A stretch of 27,082 nucleotides of DNA from positions 1-27,082 of the forward strand of contig CBEVZC010000028.1 in assembly GCA_965554225.1 (NCBI GenBank), in the 5' to 3' direction. The notes below the pieces were generated by a model. The model saw only the letters and a list, made by a program, of their open reading frames with translations, ran no database searches and had not been told where the DNA came from. Below, piece by piece: positions 7,886 through 16,924 of this stretch. The translations under genes and the position numbers were made by a program. Origin of the DNA: BMS3ABIN04 sp965554225 (GTDB lineage: Bacteria > Bacteroidota > Ignavibacteria > Ignavibacteriales > Melioribacteraceae). Every line of letters begins with the position of its first letter. Position 1 is the first letter of the stretch.

Positions 7886-10291
7886 ATGAAAAGAATAATT
7901 AATGAAGTAGCCGTTTTAGGTTCAGGGGTAATGGGTTCAAGAATTGCTGCCCATTTTGCAAATATCGGATGCAAAGTTTATTTGCTGGATATTATTCCCC
8001 GGGAAACTAATGAACAAGAAAAAGCAAAAGGCTTAACTCTTGAGGATATAACTGTCCGGAATAGAATAGCGAACGATAACCTCAAAAGAGTCTTAAAGTC
8101 CAAACCGTCGCCAATCTATCATAAATCTTTTGTTTCGAGAATTGTTACAGGTAATTTCGAAGACAATCTTGATTGGCTGAAAAATGTTGATTGGATAATT
8201 GAAGTTGTAGTTGAAAACCTGGATATCAAAAAATCTGTTTTTGAGAAGATTGAAAAGTACAGAAAACCCGGAACCTTAATAACCACAAATACTTCCGGCA
8301 TTCCTATCCATTTAATGTTGGAAGGAAGGAGCGAGGATTTTCAGCATCATTTTTGCGGGACTCATTTTTTTAATCCACCAAGATATTTGCAGCTGTTGGA
8401 AATTGTACCTTCACCTAAAACAAAACCGGAAGTAGTTGAATTTCTTATGCATTACGGTGATCTCTTCTTGGGGAAAGTTCCTGTATTGTGTAAAGATACC
8501 CCGGCTTTTATTGCGAACAGAATAGGGGTTTTCAGTATAATGGCTGTGTTTAAGTTAATGGACGAACTTAAACTGACTAAAAAAGAAATAGATACGTTAA
8601 CCGGACCACTTACGGGGAAACCTAAATCTGCTACTTTTAGAACAGCGGATGTTGTTGGGATTGATACTTTAGTTAAGGTTGCAAGTAATATTTATAATGA
8701 TTGTCCGACCGATGAAAGCCGTGACATATTCGTAATTCCTGAATACGTAAATAAAATGGTGGAAAAAAATTGGTTGGGAGACAAAACCGGTCAGGGATTT
8801 TTTAAGAAAACCAAAGATGATCAGGGTAAAAGGGTTATTCTGGAACTTGACACCGAAGACTTTGAATATAGACCGACTCAAAAACCCAAATTCGGTTCCG
8901 TAGCAGCCGCTAAACCGGTGGATGACCTTAAAGAAAGAATAAAATTGCTGCATTATTCGAAAGACAAAGCCGGGGAATTTTTACACAAACTAAATTACAT
9001 GGTATTTGCTTATTCCTCTAATAGAATTCCTGAGATTACGGATGAGCTTTACAAGATTGACGATGCCATTAAAGCCGGATTTGGCTGGGAACTTGGACCG
9101 TTCGAAATTTGGGATGTTCTTGGTGTTGAAAAATCCGTAAAGGAAATGAAATCATTGGGAATGAACCCTGCCGGATGGTTAGACGAAATGCTTGACGGTG
9201 GAAACAAAACATTTTATATAGTAGAAAACGGTATTAGAAAGTTTTACGATATTGATACAAAATCATACAAAGAAATTCCTGGCAAGAGTTCATTTATAAT
9301 TCTGGATAATTTTAGAGCCGGCAAACCTGTCTGGAAAAATTCAGGTGCAACCCTTCACGATATTGGCGACGGAATATTGAATTTGGAATTTCAAACAAAG
9401 ATGAACAGCATTGGTACGGAAATACTCGAAGGGATTAATAAGTCTATTGAAATAGCCGAAAAAGATTTTAAAGGACTTGTAATAGGAAACAACGGACAGC
9501 ATTTTTCTGCCGGTGCAAATTTAGCTATGATGTTTATGCTTGCAACCGAACAAGAATATGATGAAATTGATTTTGCAGTCAGAGCTTTTCAAAATGCTAC
9601 AATGCATATTCGATACTCAAATGTTCCTGTAGTCGTTGCTCCCCATGGTTTGGCAATCGGCGGAGGCTGCGAAGTATGTCTGCATTCCGATAAGGTAATC
9701 GCCTCTGCGGAATCTTATATAGGACTTGTGGAGGTTGGAGTTGGAATTATTCCTGCCGGAGGCGGGACAAAAGAAATGGCGGTAAGAGCATCGGACAATT
9801 ATTTGGAAGGAGCCGTTGAATTGCCTGAACTGCAGTATAGATTCCTTAATATTGCTCAGGCAAAAGTTTCTACGTCTGCCCGTGAAGCTTATGACCTTGG
9901 TTATCTGAGAAAAGGATTAGATGATTATATCATCAATCCGAATAGAGTGATAGCCGAAGCAAAAAAAGCTGCTCTTATTCTAGCGGACAGAGGTTATACA
10001 AAGCCTGTTGAAAGAAATGATATTAAAGTTCTTGGAAGATCTGCTTTGGCAGCTATGCTTCTTGGCGCATATTCTTATAAGGAAGCAAACTATATTTCAG
10101 ATCATGACAAAAAAATAGCTGAGAAATTAGCTTACGTTATGTGCGGCGGAGATTTAACCGATAGCGCTTTGGTTTCAGAACAATACTTGCTCGATCTGGA
10201 AAGGGAAGCATTTCTTAGTTTAATTGGTGAAAGAAAAACCATGGAAAGAATTCAAAGCATATTAACAACGGGAAAACCGTTAAGGAATTAA
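7886..10291 (+). CDS. fadN: 3-hydroxyacyl-CoA dehydrogenase / enoyl-CoA hydratase fusion (FadN type)
   Basis: An 801-residue bifunctional beta-oxidation enzyme that would hydrate trans-2-enoyl-CoA and oxidise the resulting 3-hydroxyacyl-CoA with NAD+. The dehydrogenase comes first: Rossmann motif GSGVMG at 12-17, then THFFNPPRYLQLLEIV with the catalytic His160 and Glu172. The hydratase is C-terminal: HFSAGANLAMM near 540, Glu596 in GGGCE and Glu616 in GLVEVGVG, the 20-residue spacing matching the two catalytic glutamates of crotonases (Glu144 and Glu164 in rat enzyme). This order is that of Bacillus FadN and the reverse of E. coli FadB, where the hydratase leads. Both active sites appear intact. 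It lies 34 bases after the synthetase and 52 before the thiolase, with which it should act in sequence. Confidence 0.93.
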   Translation: MKRIINEVAVLGSGVMGSRIAAHFANIGCKVYLLDIIPRETNEQEKAKGLTLEDITVRNRIANDNLKRVLKSKPSPIYHKSFVSRIVTGNFEDNLDWLKNVDWIIEVVVENLDIKKSVFEKIEKYRKPGTLITTNTSGIPIHLMLEGRSEDFQHHFCGTHFFNPPRYLQLLEIVPSPKTKPEVVEFLMHYGDLFLGKVPVLCKDTPAFIANRIGVFSIMAVFKLMDELKLTKKEIDTLTGPLTGKPKSATFRTADVVGIDTLVKVASNIYNDCPTDESRDIFVIPEYVNKMVEKNWLGDKTGQGFFKKTKDDQGKRVILELDTEDFEYRPTQKPKFGSVAAAKPVDDLKERIKLLHYSKDKAGEFLHKLNYMVFAYSSNRIPEITDELYKIDDAIKAGFGWELGPFEIWDVLGVEKSVKEMKSLGMNPAGWLDEMLDGGNKTFYIVENGIRKFYDIDTKSYKEIPGKSSFIILDNFRAGKPVWKNSGATLHDIGDGILNLEFQTKMNSIGTEILEGINKSIEIAEKDFKGLVIGNNGQHFSAGANLAMMFMLATEQEYDEIDFAVRAFQNATMHIRYSNVPVVVAPHGLAIGGGCEVCLHSDKVIASAESYIGLVEVGVGIIPAGGGTKEMAVRASDNYLEGAVELPELQYRFLNIAQAKVSTSAREAYDLGYLRKGLDDYIINPNRVIAEAKKAALILADRGYTKPVERNDIKVLGRSALAAMLLGAYSYKEANYISDHDKKIAEKLAYVMCGGDLTDSALVSEQYLLDLEREAFLSLIGERKTMERIQSILTTGKPLRN

Positions 10292-10343
10292 AAATTATCA
10301 ATAATTAACAAATAATTTTTATAATTAAATAATAAGAAATATC

Positions 10344-11519
10344 ATGAGAGAAGCTTATATTGTAGCAGGATACAGATCTGCAGTAGGAAAAGCCAAAAAA
10401 GGCGGATTCCGTTTTTATAGAGCAGATGATATTGCTGCAGATGTTATCAAACACTTATTAAAACAAGTTCCCCAACTCGATCCTCACAGAGTTGATGATT
10501 TAATAGTAGGTAATGCTTTCCCTGAAGCTGAACAAGGATTACAAGTTGGCAGGATGATAGCATTGCAGACTTTACCAATCGAAGTTCCGGGCATGACTCT
10601 TAATCGTTTTTGTGCATCCGGAATAGACACAATTTCTATAGCTATTGCCCGCATAAGATCCGGTATGATGGATTGTGTTATTGCCGGCGGCGCGGAATCA
10701 ATGTCACAAGTACCAATGACCGGCTGGAAGCTTGCTCCTAATTATAATATTGCAAAGGAAAACCCGGGTTATTATATGAGTATGGGATTAACGGCTGAAT
10801 TGGTAGCAAAGAAATATAAAATTTCAAGAGAAGACCAGGATGAATTTTCATTTTATTCACATCAAAAAGCTCTCAATGCAATTAAAAACGGATTTTTTAA
10901 GGATGAAATTGTTCCGATTGAAGTGGAAAATGTTTTTGTTAAAGATGGTAAAAAGCAAAGTACCAAATATGTAGTAGATACAGATGAAGGTCCACGTGCG
11001 GGAACAACAATTGAAGCATTGTCTAAATTAAAGCCTGTATTTGCCGCAAACGGTTCGGTAACTGCAGGTAATTCTTCTCAAATGTCGGACGGCGCAGCAT
11101 TTGTCCTTGTTATGTCTGAGGAAATGGTAAAGGAACTGAATTTAAAACCAATTGCAAGAATGGTATCTTATGCATTGGCCGGTGTTGATCCGACGTTAAT
11201 GGGAACAGGTCCTATTGCAGCAGTTCCGAAAGCATTGGCTAAAGCCGATATGAAATTAGATGACCTTGACTTAATAGAATTAAATGAAGCTTTCGCCTCT
11301 CAATCATTGGCCGTTATTAGAACATTAGGATTAAACAAAGAAATAGTTAACGTAAACGGCGGCGCAATTGCTCTTGGTCATCCTTTAGGTTGTACCGGTG
11401 GAAAATTAACCGTACAAATATTGAACGAGTTAAGAAGAAGAAATAAAAAGTATGGTATGGTTACTGCCTGTGTTGGCGGTGGACAAGGTGTAGCCGGTAT
11501 TTACGAATTGTTGAATTAA
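10344..11519 (+). CDS. fadA: acetyl-CoA acyltransferase (thiolase)
   Basis: A 391-residue thiolase, of normal family length, that would cleave 3-ketoacyl-CoA with CoA to give acetyl-CoA and a shortened acyl-CoA. The nucleophile is Cys90 in NRFCASG; the second catalytic pair is His346 in GHPLGCTG and Cys376 in TACVGGGQG. The long loop with SQVPMTGWKLAPN and YYMSMGLTAE fits the degradative class rather than the biosynthetic acetoacetyl-CoA class, though this is judged by eye. It follows the FadN-type gene and precedes the acyl-CoA dehydrogenase by 34 bases, so the chain-shortening enzymes form one operon. The N-terminus begins directly with the family's REAYIVAGYRSAVGKA, supporting the chosen ATG. 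Confidence 0.93.
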   Translation: MREAYIVAGYRSAVGKAKKGGFRFYRADDIAADVIKHLLKQVPQLDPHRVDDLIVGNAFPEAEQGLQVGRMIALQTLPIEVPGMTLNRFCASGIDTISIAIARIRSGMMDCVIAGGAESMSQVPMTGWKLAPNYNIAKENPGYYMSMGLTAELVAKKYKISREDQDEFSFYSHQKALNAIKNGFFKDEIVPIEVENVFVKDGKKQSTKYVVDTDEGPRAGTTIEALSKLKPVFAANGSVTAGNSSQMSDGAAFVLVMSEEMVKELNLKPIARMVSYALAGVDPTLMGTGPIAAVPKALAKADMKLDDLDLIELNEAFASQSLAVIRTLGLNKEIVNVNGGAIALGHPLGCTGGKLTVQILNELRRRNKKYGMVTACVGGGQGVAGIYELLN

Positions 11520-11553
11520 GATAAATTAATATAAAAAATTCTAAGGTGCTATT

Positions 11554-13353
11554 ATGTCTGAAGAAAAAGTTAAAACTGAAGTTTTGAAAGGTGGCGAGTT
11601 CTTAATTAAAGAAACTCCGGCTGATTCTGTTTACATTCCCGAAGAAATAACTGAGGAACAGAAGATGATGACGGAAATGATTGCGGATTTTATTGAGAAA
11701 GATATATGGCCGAAACTTGATGAAATAGACAAACAAAGTAAAGATCATCATGTAACGGTTGAACTTCTTAATAAAGTTGGTGAACTTGGTTTGCTGGGTA
11801 CGGCAATACCGGAAGAGTATGGCGGTCTTGGCGAGGATTTCAATACAAACACTTTTATTGCAATGGCGATGGGTCCTAGCCATTCCTTTGGAGTTTCATA
11901 TGCTGCACATACTGGTATTGGTACGCTGCCTATTCTTTACTATGGTAATGAAGAGCAAAAGAAAAAGTATCTTCCGAAACTTGTTTCTGGGGAATGGAAA
12001 TCTGCGTATTGTTTAACCGAACCTACGTCAGGCTCCGATGCACTTTCTGCAAAAACAACTGCTACTTTATCGGAAGATGGAAATTATTATATCTTAAACG
12101 GTCAAAAAATGTGGATTACTAACGGCGGATTTGCAGATATTTTAATTACTTTTGCACAAGTTGACGGTGATAAATTTACTTGTTTTATAATTCCTACAGA
12201 TTCCGAAGGTTTTACAAAAGGTGAAGAAGAAAATAAATTAGGTATTAAGGGATCATCAACTCGTGCTTTGTTCCTTGATAATGTAAAAGTTCCGAAAGAA
12301 AACATTCTAGGTCAAATCGGTAAAGGTCATTATGTAGCATTTAATATTCTAAATGTCGGGAGATTTAAATTAGGTGTAATGACTACGGGCGGAGCTAAAA
12401 AATTCTTATCTATTGGGGTTCAATATACAAACGAGAGAAAACAATTTGGAAAACAAATCTCCAGCTTTGGTGCTATTAAATATAAACTCGCGGAAATGGC
12501 TATAAAAACTTTTGTTTCCGAATCTGCCGTGTTTAGAACAAGCGGACTGATTAACCAGATGGAAAACGACTTAATAGCTGAAGGAGTTAGTTATAGTGAA
12601 GCAATGATTAAAGCTGCCGAAGAATACGCAATCGAGTCGTCTATAATGAAAGTATTTGGTTCCGAAGCTTTGGATTATGTTGTTGATGAAGTTGTACAAG
12701 TGCACGGGGGATATGGATATTCCGAAGAGTATCCTGCAGCCAGGGCATACCGTGATTCTAGAATCAATAGAATTTTTGAAGGGACAAATGAGATAAACAG
12801 ATTACTTGTTGTAGATATGCTGGTTAAAAGATCGATGAAAGGGCGATTAGATTTAATGGGACCTGCTATGGGCATACAAAAAGAGTTAATGTCAATTCCT
12901 GCATTTGGCGATGCACCGGAAGGTTTGCTTGCTAAGGAATTAGAAGCTATTGGCAGAGCAAAAAAAGCTATTTTAATGATTGCCGGATCGGCAGTTCAAA
13001 AGTTCATGCAGAAGCTAAGTAATGAGCAAGAGATAATAATGAACATTACCGATATGTTGATGGAACTTTACGTTTCGGAATCTGCAATTTTACGTGCAAT
13101 AAAAATAGCTGAGCTTAAAGGCGAAGAAGCTGCTGCACCTAATATTGAAATGTCTAGAGTTTACTTTAGCGATGCACTGGAAAGAATAAACCTTCACGGT
13201 AAACATGCAGTAGCGGCATTTGCCGAGGGCGATGAATTAAAGATGTTATTATTGGGAATGAAAAGATTTACAAAATTTGATCCGGTAAATACAAAAAAAT
13301 TGCGCCGGGATATTGCGGATAGAATAATTGAAGCAAATGAGTATTGCTTTTAA
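11554..13353 (+). CDS. fadE: acyl-CoA dehydrogenase, long form (FadE type)
   Basis: A 599-residue FAD-dependent acyl-CoA dehydrogenase that would make the trans-2 double bond and pass electrons to the ETF encoded further right. The N-terminal 400 residues are the classic fold: YCLTEPTSGSDA for FAD/substrate contact, WITNG, and IFEGTNEINR with Glu409 in the position of the catalytic base (Glu376 of the medium-chain enzyme). About 170 extra C-terminal helical residues match the long form found in Bacillus FadE, which is close to 594 residues. AAGGTG lies eight bases before the ATG and is a usable ribosome binding site. It is the last gene of the operon: an intrinsic terminator follows 23 bases after its stop. 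Confidence 0.93.
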   Translation: MSEEKVKTEVLKGGEFLIKETPADSVYIPEEITEEQKMMTEMIADFIEKDIWPKLDEIDKQSKDHHVTVELLNKVGELGLLGTAIPEEYGGLGEDFNTNTFIAMAMGPSHSFGVSYAAHTGIGTLPILYYGNEEQKKKYLPKLVSGEWKSAYCLTEPTSGSDALSAKTTATLSEDGNYYILNGQKMWITNGGFADILITFAQVDGDKFTCFIIPTDSEGFTKGEEENKLGIKGSSTRALFLDNVKVPKENILGQIGKGHYVAFNILNVGRFKLGVMTTGGAKKFLSIGVQYTNERKQFGKQISSFGAIKYKLAEMAIKTFVSESAVFRTSGLINQMENDLIAEGVSYSEAMIKAAEEYAIESSIMKVFGSEALDYVVDEVVQVHGGYGYSEEYPAARAYRDSRINRIFEGTNEINRLLVVDMLVKRSMKGRLDLMGPAMGIQKELMSIPAFGDAPEGLLAKELEAIGRAKKAILMIAGSAVQKFMQKLSNEQEIIMNITDMLMELYVSESAILRAIKIAELKGEEAAAPNIEMSRVYFSDALERINLHGKHAVAAFAEGDELKMLLLGMKRFTKFDPVNTKKLRRDIADRIIEANEYCF

Positions 13354-13376
13354 TAGATAAAATCATTTATCTTTTG

Positions 13377-13411
13377 CCGTCGATCATCAAATAATTGACC
13401 GGCGGTTTTTT
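13377..13411 (+). terminator. intrinsic terminator ending the fad operon
   Basis: CCGTCGATCA pairs with TGACCGGCGG across a nine-base loop (one wobble, one mismatch), followed directly by six T residues. This is the clearest intrinsic terminator in the window. It sits between the acyl-CoA dehydrogenase and the SDR gene, so the SDR probably has its own promoter or depends on readthrough. Confidence 0.85.
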
Positions 13412-13436
13412 ATTTTAAAACAACTAAGTAGGGTAC

Positions 13437-14321
13437 ATGATGAGCAATCACAAATATGCAACTTCAATGTTAAAAGAAAATTCACTGGAAAATAAAGTAA
13501 TTGTTGTAACCGGCGGCGGAACAGGTCTTGGAAAATCAATGGCAAAATATTTTTCCGAACTCGGGGCAGAAGTAGTAATAGCAAGCAGAAAATTAGATGT
13601 GTTAGAAAAAACGGCTAATGAGATTGAAGCACAATCGGGCAATGAAGTTTTACCTGTGCAGTGTGATGTAAGCGATTATTCACAAGTCGAAAATATGTTG
13701 AAGCAAGTAATTGCAAAGTTCGGCAAGACTGATGTTCTTTTAAATAATGCAGCAGGAAATTTTATTAGTCCTACAGAAAGACTTTCGAACAAAGCGTTTG
13801 ATATTATTGTAAATATTGTTTTAAAAGGTTCCTATAATTGTACGTTAGCTTTTGGTAAAAACTGGATAAATAATAAACAACCGGGAACAATATTAAATAT
13901 TGTTACAACTTATGCATGGACCGGCTCGGGATATGTGGTGCCCTCGGCTGTTTCAAAAGCTGGAGTGTTAGCATTAACTCGTTCACTAGCAGTTGAATGG
14001 GCAAAATATGGTATAAGATCAAATGCTATTGCACCGGGACCATTTCCTACAAAAGGCGCTTGGGAAAGATTATTCCCCGGAGAACTACAGAAAAAGTTTG
14101 ATCTTGCTCAAAAAGTTCCCTTAAAAAGGGTAGGTGAGCATCAAGAATTAGCAAATCTTGCAGCTTATCTTGTATCTGATTACTCAGCTTATGTAAACGG
14201 GGAAGTAATAACTATTGACGGCGGAGAATGGCTAAAGGGTGCAGGTGAGTTTAATTTGTTAGAATTGGTGCCGGATGAAATGTGGAATCAAATTGAAAAA
14301 ATGATTAGGAAGAAAAAGTAA
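13437..14321 (+). CDS. SDR-family 2,4-dienoyl-CoA reductase-like oxidoreductase
   Basis: A 294-residue short-chain dehydrogenase/reductase. The nucleotide-binding motif TGGGTGLG and NNAAGNF are present, and NFISPTERLS followed by VEWAKYGIRSNAIAPGPF matches the 2,4-dienoyl-CoA reductase branch (DECR/FadH of Bacillus type), which removes the conjugated double bonds that block degradation of unsaturated fatty acids. The usual YxxxK dyad is SxxxK here (SAVSK), as in the peroxisomal DECR2 enzymes, which lack the tyrosine; this supports the subfamily rather than suggesting inactivity. It follows the fad operon but beyond a terminator. Two adjacent ATGs begin it (13437 and 13440), with AGTAGGG upstream; a third ATG at 13470 has no visible ribosome site. 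An alternative is another enoyl- or ketoacyl-CoA reductase. Confidence 0.82.
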   Translation: MMSNHKYATSMLKENSLENKVIVVTGGGTGLGKSMAKYFSELGAEVVIASRKLDVLEKTANEIEAQSGNEVLPVQCDVSDYSQVENMLKQVIAKFGKTDVLLNNAAGNFISPTERLSNKAFDIIVNIVLKGSYNCTLAFGKNWINNKQPGTILNIVTTYAWTGSGYVVPSAVSKAGVLALTRSLAVEWAKYGIRSNAIAPGPFPTKGAWERLFPGELQKKFDLAQKVPLKRVGEHQELANLAAYLVSDYSAYVNGEVITIDGGEWLKGAGEFNLLELVPDEMWNQIEKMIRKKK

Positions 14322-14430
14322 TTATAAATCCATCTAATTGATGTTTATTGAAATATTATAGTTTAAAATTTAGTTCAAAATATTTAAATTATATCCATAA
14401 ACATAAATCTTAATTAAATTGGGTTTGATA

Positions 14431-15117
14431 ATGAAAAGATTAGTCTTTGACATTGAAACATCCGGTTATGAATTTGAAGATTTATCTCCTTCTCAGCAAG
14501 AATATCTTCTCCGGTATGCATCAAAAGAAAGAAATGAAGCAATCAAAAATGAAAAAATTGATGAAGCTAAAAGATATTTAAGCTTGTATCCCTTTACTGC
14601 AAAAGTTGTTGCAATTGGAATGCTGAATACTGAGACTCAAGGCTCCTCTGTTCTATTTAACGGTGAAAATGAAGAATGGATTGCTGAAGAAAAGGGAATA
14701 TCTTACAAATCAATGAATGAAACCGAAATGATTGAAACATTTTGGAGCTATGTTGGTAAAGTTGATCAGGTAATAACATTTAACGGTCGTAATTTTGATA
14801 TCCCTTTTTTAATGCTTCGTTCGGCAATTCTAAAAATTAAACCTTCGATTAACTTAATTCAAAATAGATACAATCTCACTCACCATATTGATTTATTAGA
14901 CCAATTTACTTTGTATGGGCTTATAAGAAAATTTAATTTGGACTTCTATTGCCATGCTTTCGGAATTGAATCCCCTAAATCCAAAGGGGTTTCAGGAATG
15001 GATGTAAAGGAACTTTATAAAGCGGGAAAAGTAAAGGAGATTGCTATTTACTGTGGAGAAGATGTTAAAGCAACTTATGAGCTTTATAAAATTTGGGAGA
15101 GCTATTTAAATATTTAA
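14431..15117 (+). CDS. 3'-5' exonuclease, DnaQ/PolB-like ribonuclease H fold
   Basis: A 228-residue protein with the three exonuclease motifs of the DEDD superfamily: FDIET at residues 6-10 (Asp7, Glu9), TFNGRNFDIPFL in the middle and IYCGEDVKATYELY near the end. It resembles the predicted 3'-5' exonucleases related to the PolB exonuclease domain; no polymerase domain is attached. It would act on single-stranded DNA or RNA ends in a metal-dependent manner, substrate unknown. I start at the ATG that puts KRLVFDIET at the N-terminus; a TTG four codons earlier would also be in frame. It is a single gene, converging on etfA, whose terminator lies between them. It has no visible link to fatty-acid metabolism. 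Confidence 0.85.
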   Translation: MKRLVFDIETSGYEFEDLSPSQQEYLLRYASKERNEAIKNEKIDEAKRYLSLYPFTAKVVAIGMLNTETQGSSVLFNGENEEWIAEEKGISYKSMNETEMIETFWSYVGKVDQVITFNGRNFDIPFLMLRSAILKIKPSINLIQNRYNLTHHIDLLDQFTLYGLIRKFNLDFYCHAFGIESPKSKGVSGMDVKELYKAGKVKEIAIYCGEDVKATYELYKIWESYLNI

Positions 15118-15123
15118 AATAAA

Positions 15124-15157
15124 AAACCTCCAGAGCTAATAATTACCCCGAAGGTTT
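15124..15157 (-). terminator. intrinsic terminator of the etfBA operon
   Basis: Read on the minus strand, AAACCTTC pairs with GGAGGTTT (one wobble) across an 18-base loop and is followed by a T-rich tract. It lies 25 bases after the etfA stop. On the plus strand the hairpin is not followed by T residues, so it would serve etfBA rather than the exonuclease gene. Confidence 0.65.
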
Positions 15158-15181
15158 GTGGGAACAATATTAAAAGATTAA

Positions 15182-16150
15182 TTAAGATTTTATCTTTTTA
15201 ATTTCCTCAATCATTGCCGGAACAACTTCAAATACATCTCCGGTAATTCCGTAATCCGCAACACCAAATATCGGGGCATCGGGATCTTTATTAACAGCTA
15301 CAATGTGCTTAGACGATCTCATTCCCGCTAAATGCTGAATTGCACCGGAAATACCGAGAGCAATATATAAATTAGGCGAAACGGTCTTGCCTGTTTGCCC
15401 AACCTGCTCGCTATGAGGTCTCCAGCCTGCATCTACAGCTGCCCTTGAGGCTCCAACCGCAGCGCCGAGCAGATCAGCTAATTCTTCAACAATATCAAAA
15501 TGTTCAGGACCTTTCATTCCTCGTCCGCCCGAGACAATTATTGAAGCTTCGGCAACATCTAATTTACCCTCGGATTTTTTAGTCTCGGTAACTTTTGTGC
15601 TTAGGTTTACCGATTCAACATTTTTTACTTCTACTTCAGCTGTCTCGCTCGAAGGTTCGCCGGCGCTAAAAACATTAGGACGTAAAGTAAAAACTTTTTT
15701 ATCACTATTTATTTTAACATTAAGCAAGGCTTTACCTGCGTAGACAGGTCTTGTTGCAATTATATCGCCGTCGGAAACATCCAGATTTGTGCAATCAACT
15801 CCGATTCCGGCATTCACTTTAACCGCTGCATGCGGAGCAAGATCCTTACCGAGAGCAGTATTTCCGAAAAGAATAATATCGGCACCGGTTTCGTTAATAA
15901 AGTCGGAAACTAGATCGGTGTATGCGGATGTTGAATAGTTTCCCAAGTCAACATTCTTAATATGAGTAACTTTTTTAGTTCCGTAAGAACCAACACTTGC
16001 CAAGTCTGCTATTTCGTTGCCAATTACAACAGCTTCTGCTTCAACATTAAGTTTACCAGCTAGATCGGAAGCTGCTTTTGATACTTCAAAAGAAATCTTT
16101 TTAAGATTTCCGTCTCTTTGTTCCAGAACTGCTAAAACTTTATTTGCCAT
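15182..16150 (-). CDS. etfA: electron transfer flavoprotein, alpha subunit
   Basis: A 322-residue EtfA. The C-terminal FAD-binding domain is clear: GRGMKGPEHF, AAVGASRAAVDAGWRP, QVGQTGKTVSPNLYIALGISG and the terminal NKDPDAPIFGVADYGITGD. With EtfB it forms the soluble heterodimer that takes electrons from acyl-CoA dehydrogenases, here most naturally the FadE-type enzyme encoded at 11554-13353, and delivers them to a membrane ETF:quinone oxidoreductase or similar, which is not in this window. It follows etfB by ten bases on the minus strand and has a strong ribosome binding site (AAGGAGA) in the gap. The GC content looks a little higher than in flanking genes, as expected for a well expressed core gene. 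Confidence 0.96.
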   Translation of the reverse strand: MANKVLAVLEQRDGNLKKISFEVSKAASDLAGKLNVEAEAVVIGNEIADLASVGSYGTKKVTHIKNVDLGNYSTSAYTDLVSDFINETGADIILFGNTALGKDLAPHAAVKVNAGIGVDCTNLDVSDGDIIATRPVYAGKALLNVKINSDKKVFTLRPNVFSAGEPSSETAEVEVKNVESVNLSTKVTETKKSEGKLDVAEASIIVSGGRGMKGPEHFDIVEELADLLGAAVGASRAAVDAGWRPHSEQVGQTGKTVSPNLYIALGISGAIQHLAGMRSSKHIVAVNKDPDAPIFGVADYGITGDVFEVVPAMIEEIKKIKS

Positions 16151-16160
16151 TTTAATCTCC

Positions 16161-16907
16161 TTAAATTACTTTTGCTTCTTCTCTTAATAAACGAACTAAT
16201 TCAGGAACTGCGCTTGCATCAGAACCAAGTATTTTACCGGCTTGTTTCGGAGCAGGTTTTTTCATTTCAATTACTTCAACAAAACTCTCGCTTTTAGCAG
16301 TATCTTTTTCTTCAATAGTTTTTCTCTTAGCTGCCATAATTCCTTTTAGTGATGCATATCTGGGTTCATTTAATCCCTTTTGTGCAGTAATAATAACAGG
16401 TAAACCCGTTTCAACAACTTCTTTGCCGCCTTCAATTTCCCGTTCGGCAATTACCTTATCTCCTTCAATGGTTAATCCCACTACAACGGAAATACAGTTA
16501 AAACCAAGCATCTCTGCTGTTAATTGGCCTGTTATTGAATTATCATAATCGACAGATTGTTTACCAAAGAAAGCTATTTCCGCCCCTTGGTTTTTAATTT
16601 CATCAGCTAGTGCTTTTGCAACCGAAGTGGAATCTCTATAACTATCATCTTTTAACAATACGGCGGAATCAGCGCCCATAGCAAGTGCTTTGCGAATAGA
16701 ATCTTTATTACTGTCTCCGCCGAGGCTTATTACTACAACCTCTCCACCAAATTTTTCTTTGGTTTTTAATGCTTCCTCAATGGCGTATTCATCGTACGGA
16801 TTTACCACATAAGTAACACCTGCAGGGTCAATAGTTTTACCTTCGGCTCCTACTTTTACCTTCGTTGCAGTGTCGGGCACGTGGTTAACACAAACTACAA
16901 TTTTCAT
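16161..16907 (-). CDS. etfB: electron transfer flavoprotein, beta subunit
   Basis: A 248-residue EtfB, the AMP-binding partner of EtfA. The N-terminus MKIVVCVNHVPDTATKVKV and the segment YVVNPYDEYAIEEALK are family hallmarks, and ITAQKGLNEPRYASLKGIMAAKRK is the conserved region that contacts dehydrogenase partners (the recognition-loop segment). It is the first gene of a two-gene minus-strand operon. A near-ideal Shine-Dalgarno sequence, AAGGAGGT, stands three bases before the ATG, far stronger than those of the fad operon genes. A TTTTGCAAAA palindrome lies seven bases further upstream. The subunit ratio demands co-expression, which the short spacing to etfA provides. It is the housekeeping-type ETF, not a bifurcating form judged by neighbours; sequence alone does not settle that. 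Confidence 0.96.
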   Translation of the reverse strand: MKIVVCVNHVPDTATKVKVGAEGKTIDPAGVTYVVNPYDEYAIEEALKTKEKFGGEVVVISLGGDSNKDSIRKALAMGADSAVLLKDDSYRDSTSVAKALADEIKNQGAEIAFFGKQSVDYDNSITGQLTAEMLGFNCISVVVGLTIEGDKVIAEREIEGGKEVVETGLPVIITAQKGLNEPRYASLKGIMAAKRKTIEEKDTAKSESFVEVIEMKKPAPKQAGKILGSDASAVPELVRLLREEAKVI

Positions 16908-16924
16908 CGTACCTCCTTATTATT

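Noticed and set aside
11602..11883. Minus-strand and second plus-frame open frames within the acyl-CoA dehydrogenase gene (also 11759-12016)
   Set aside because: They are antisense or out-of-frame shadows of a gene whose motifs are unambiguous.
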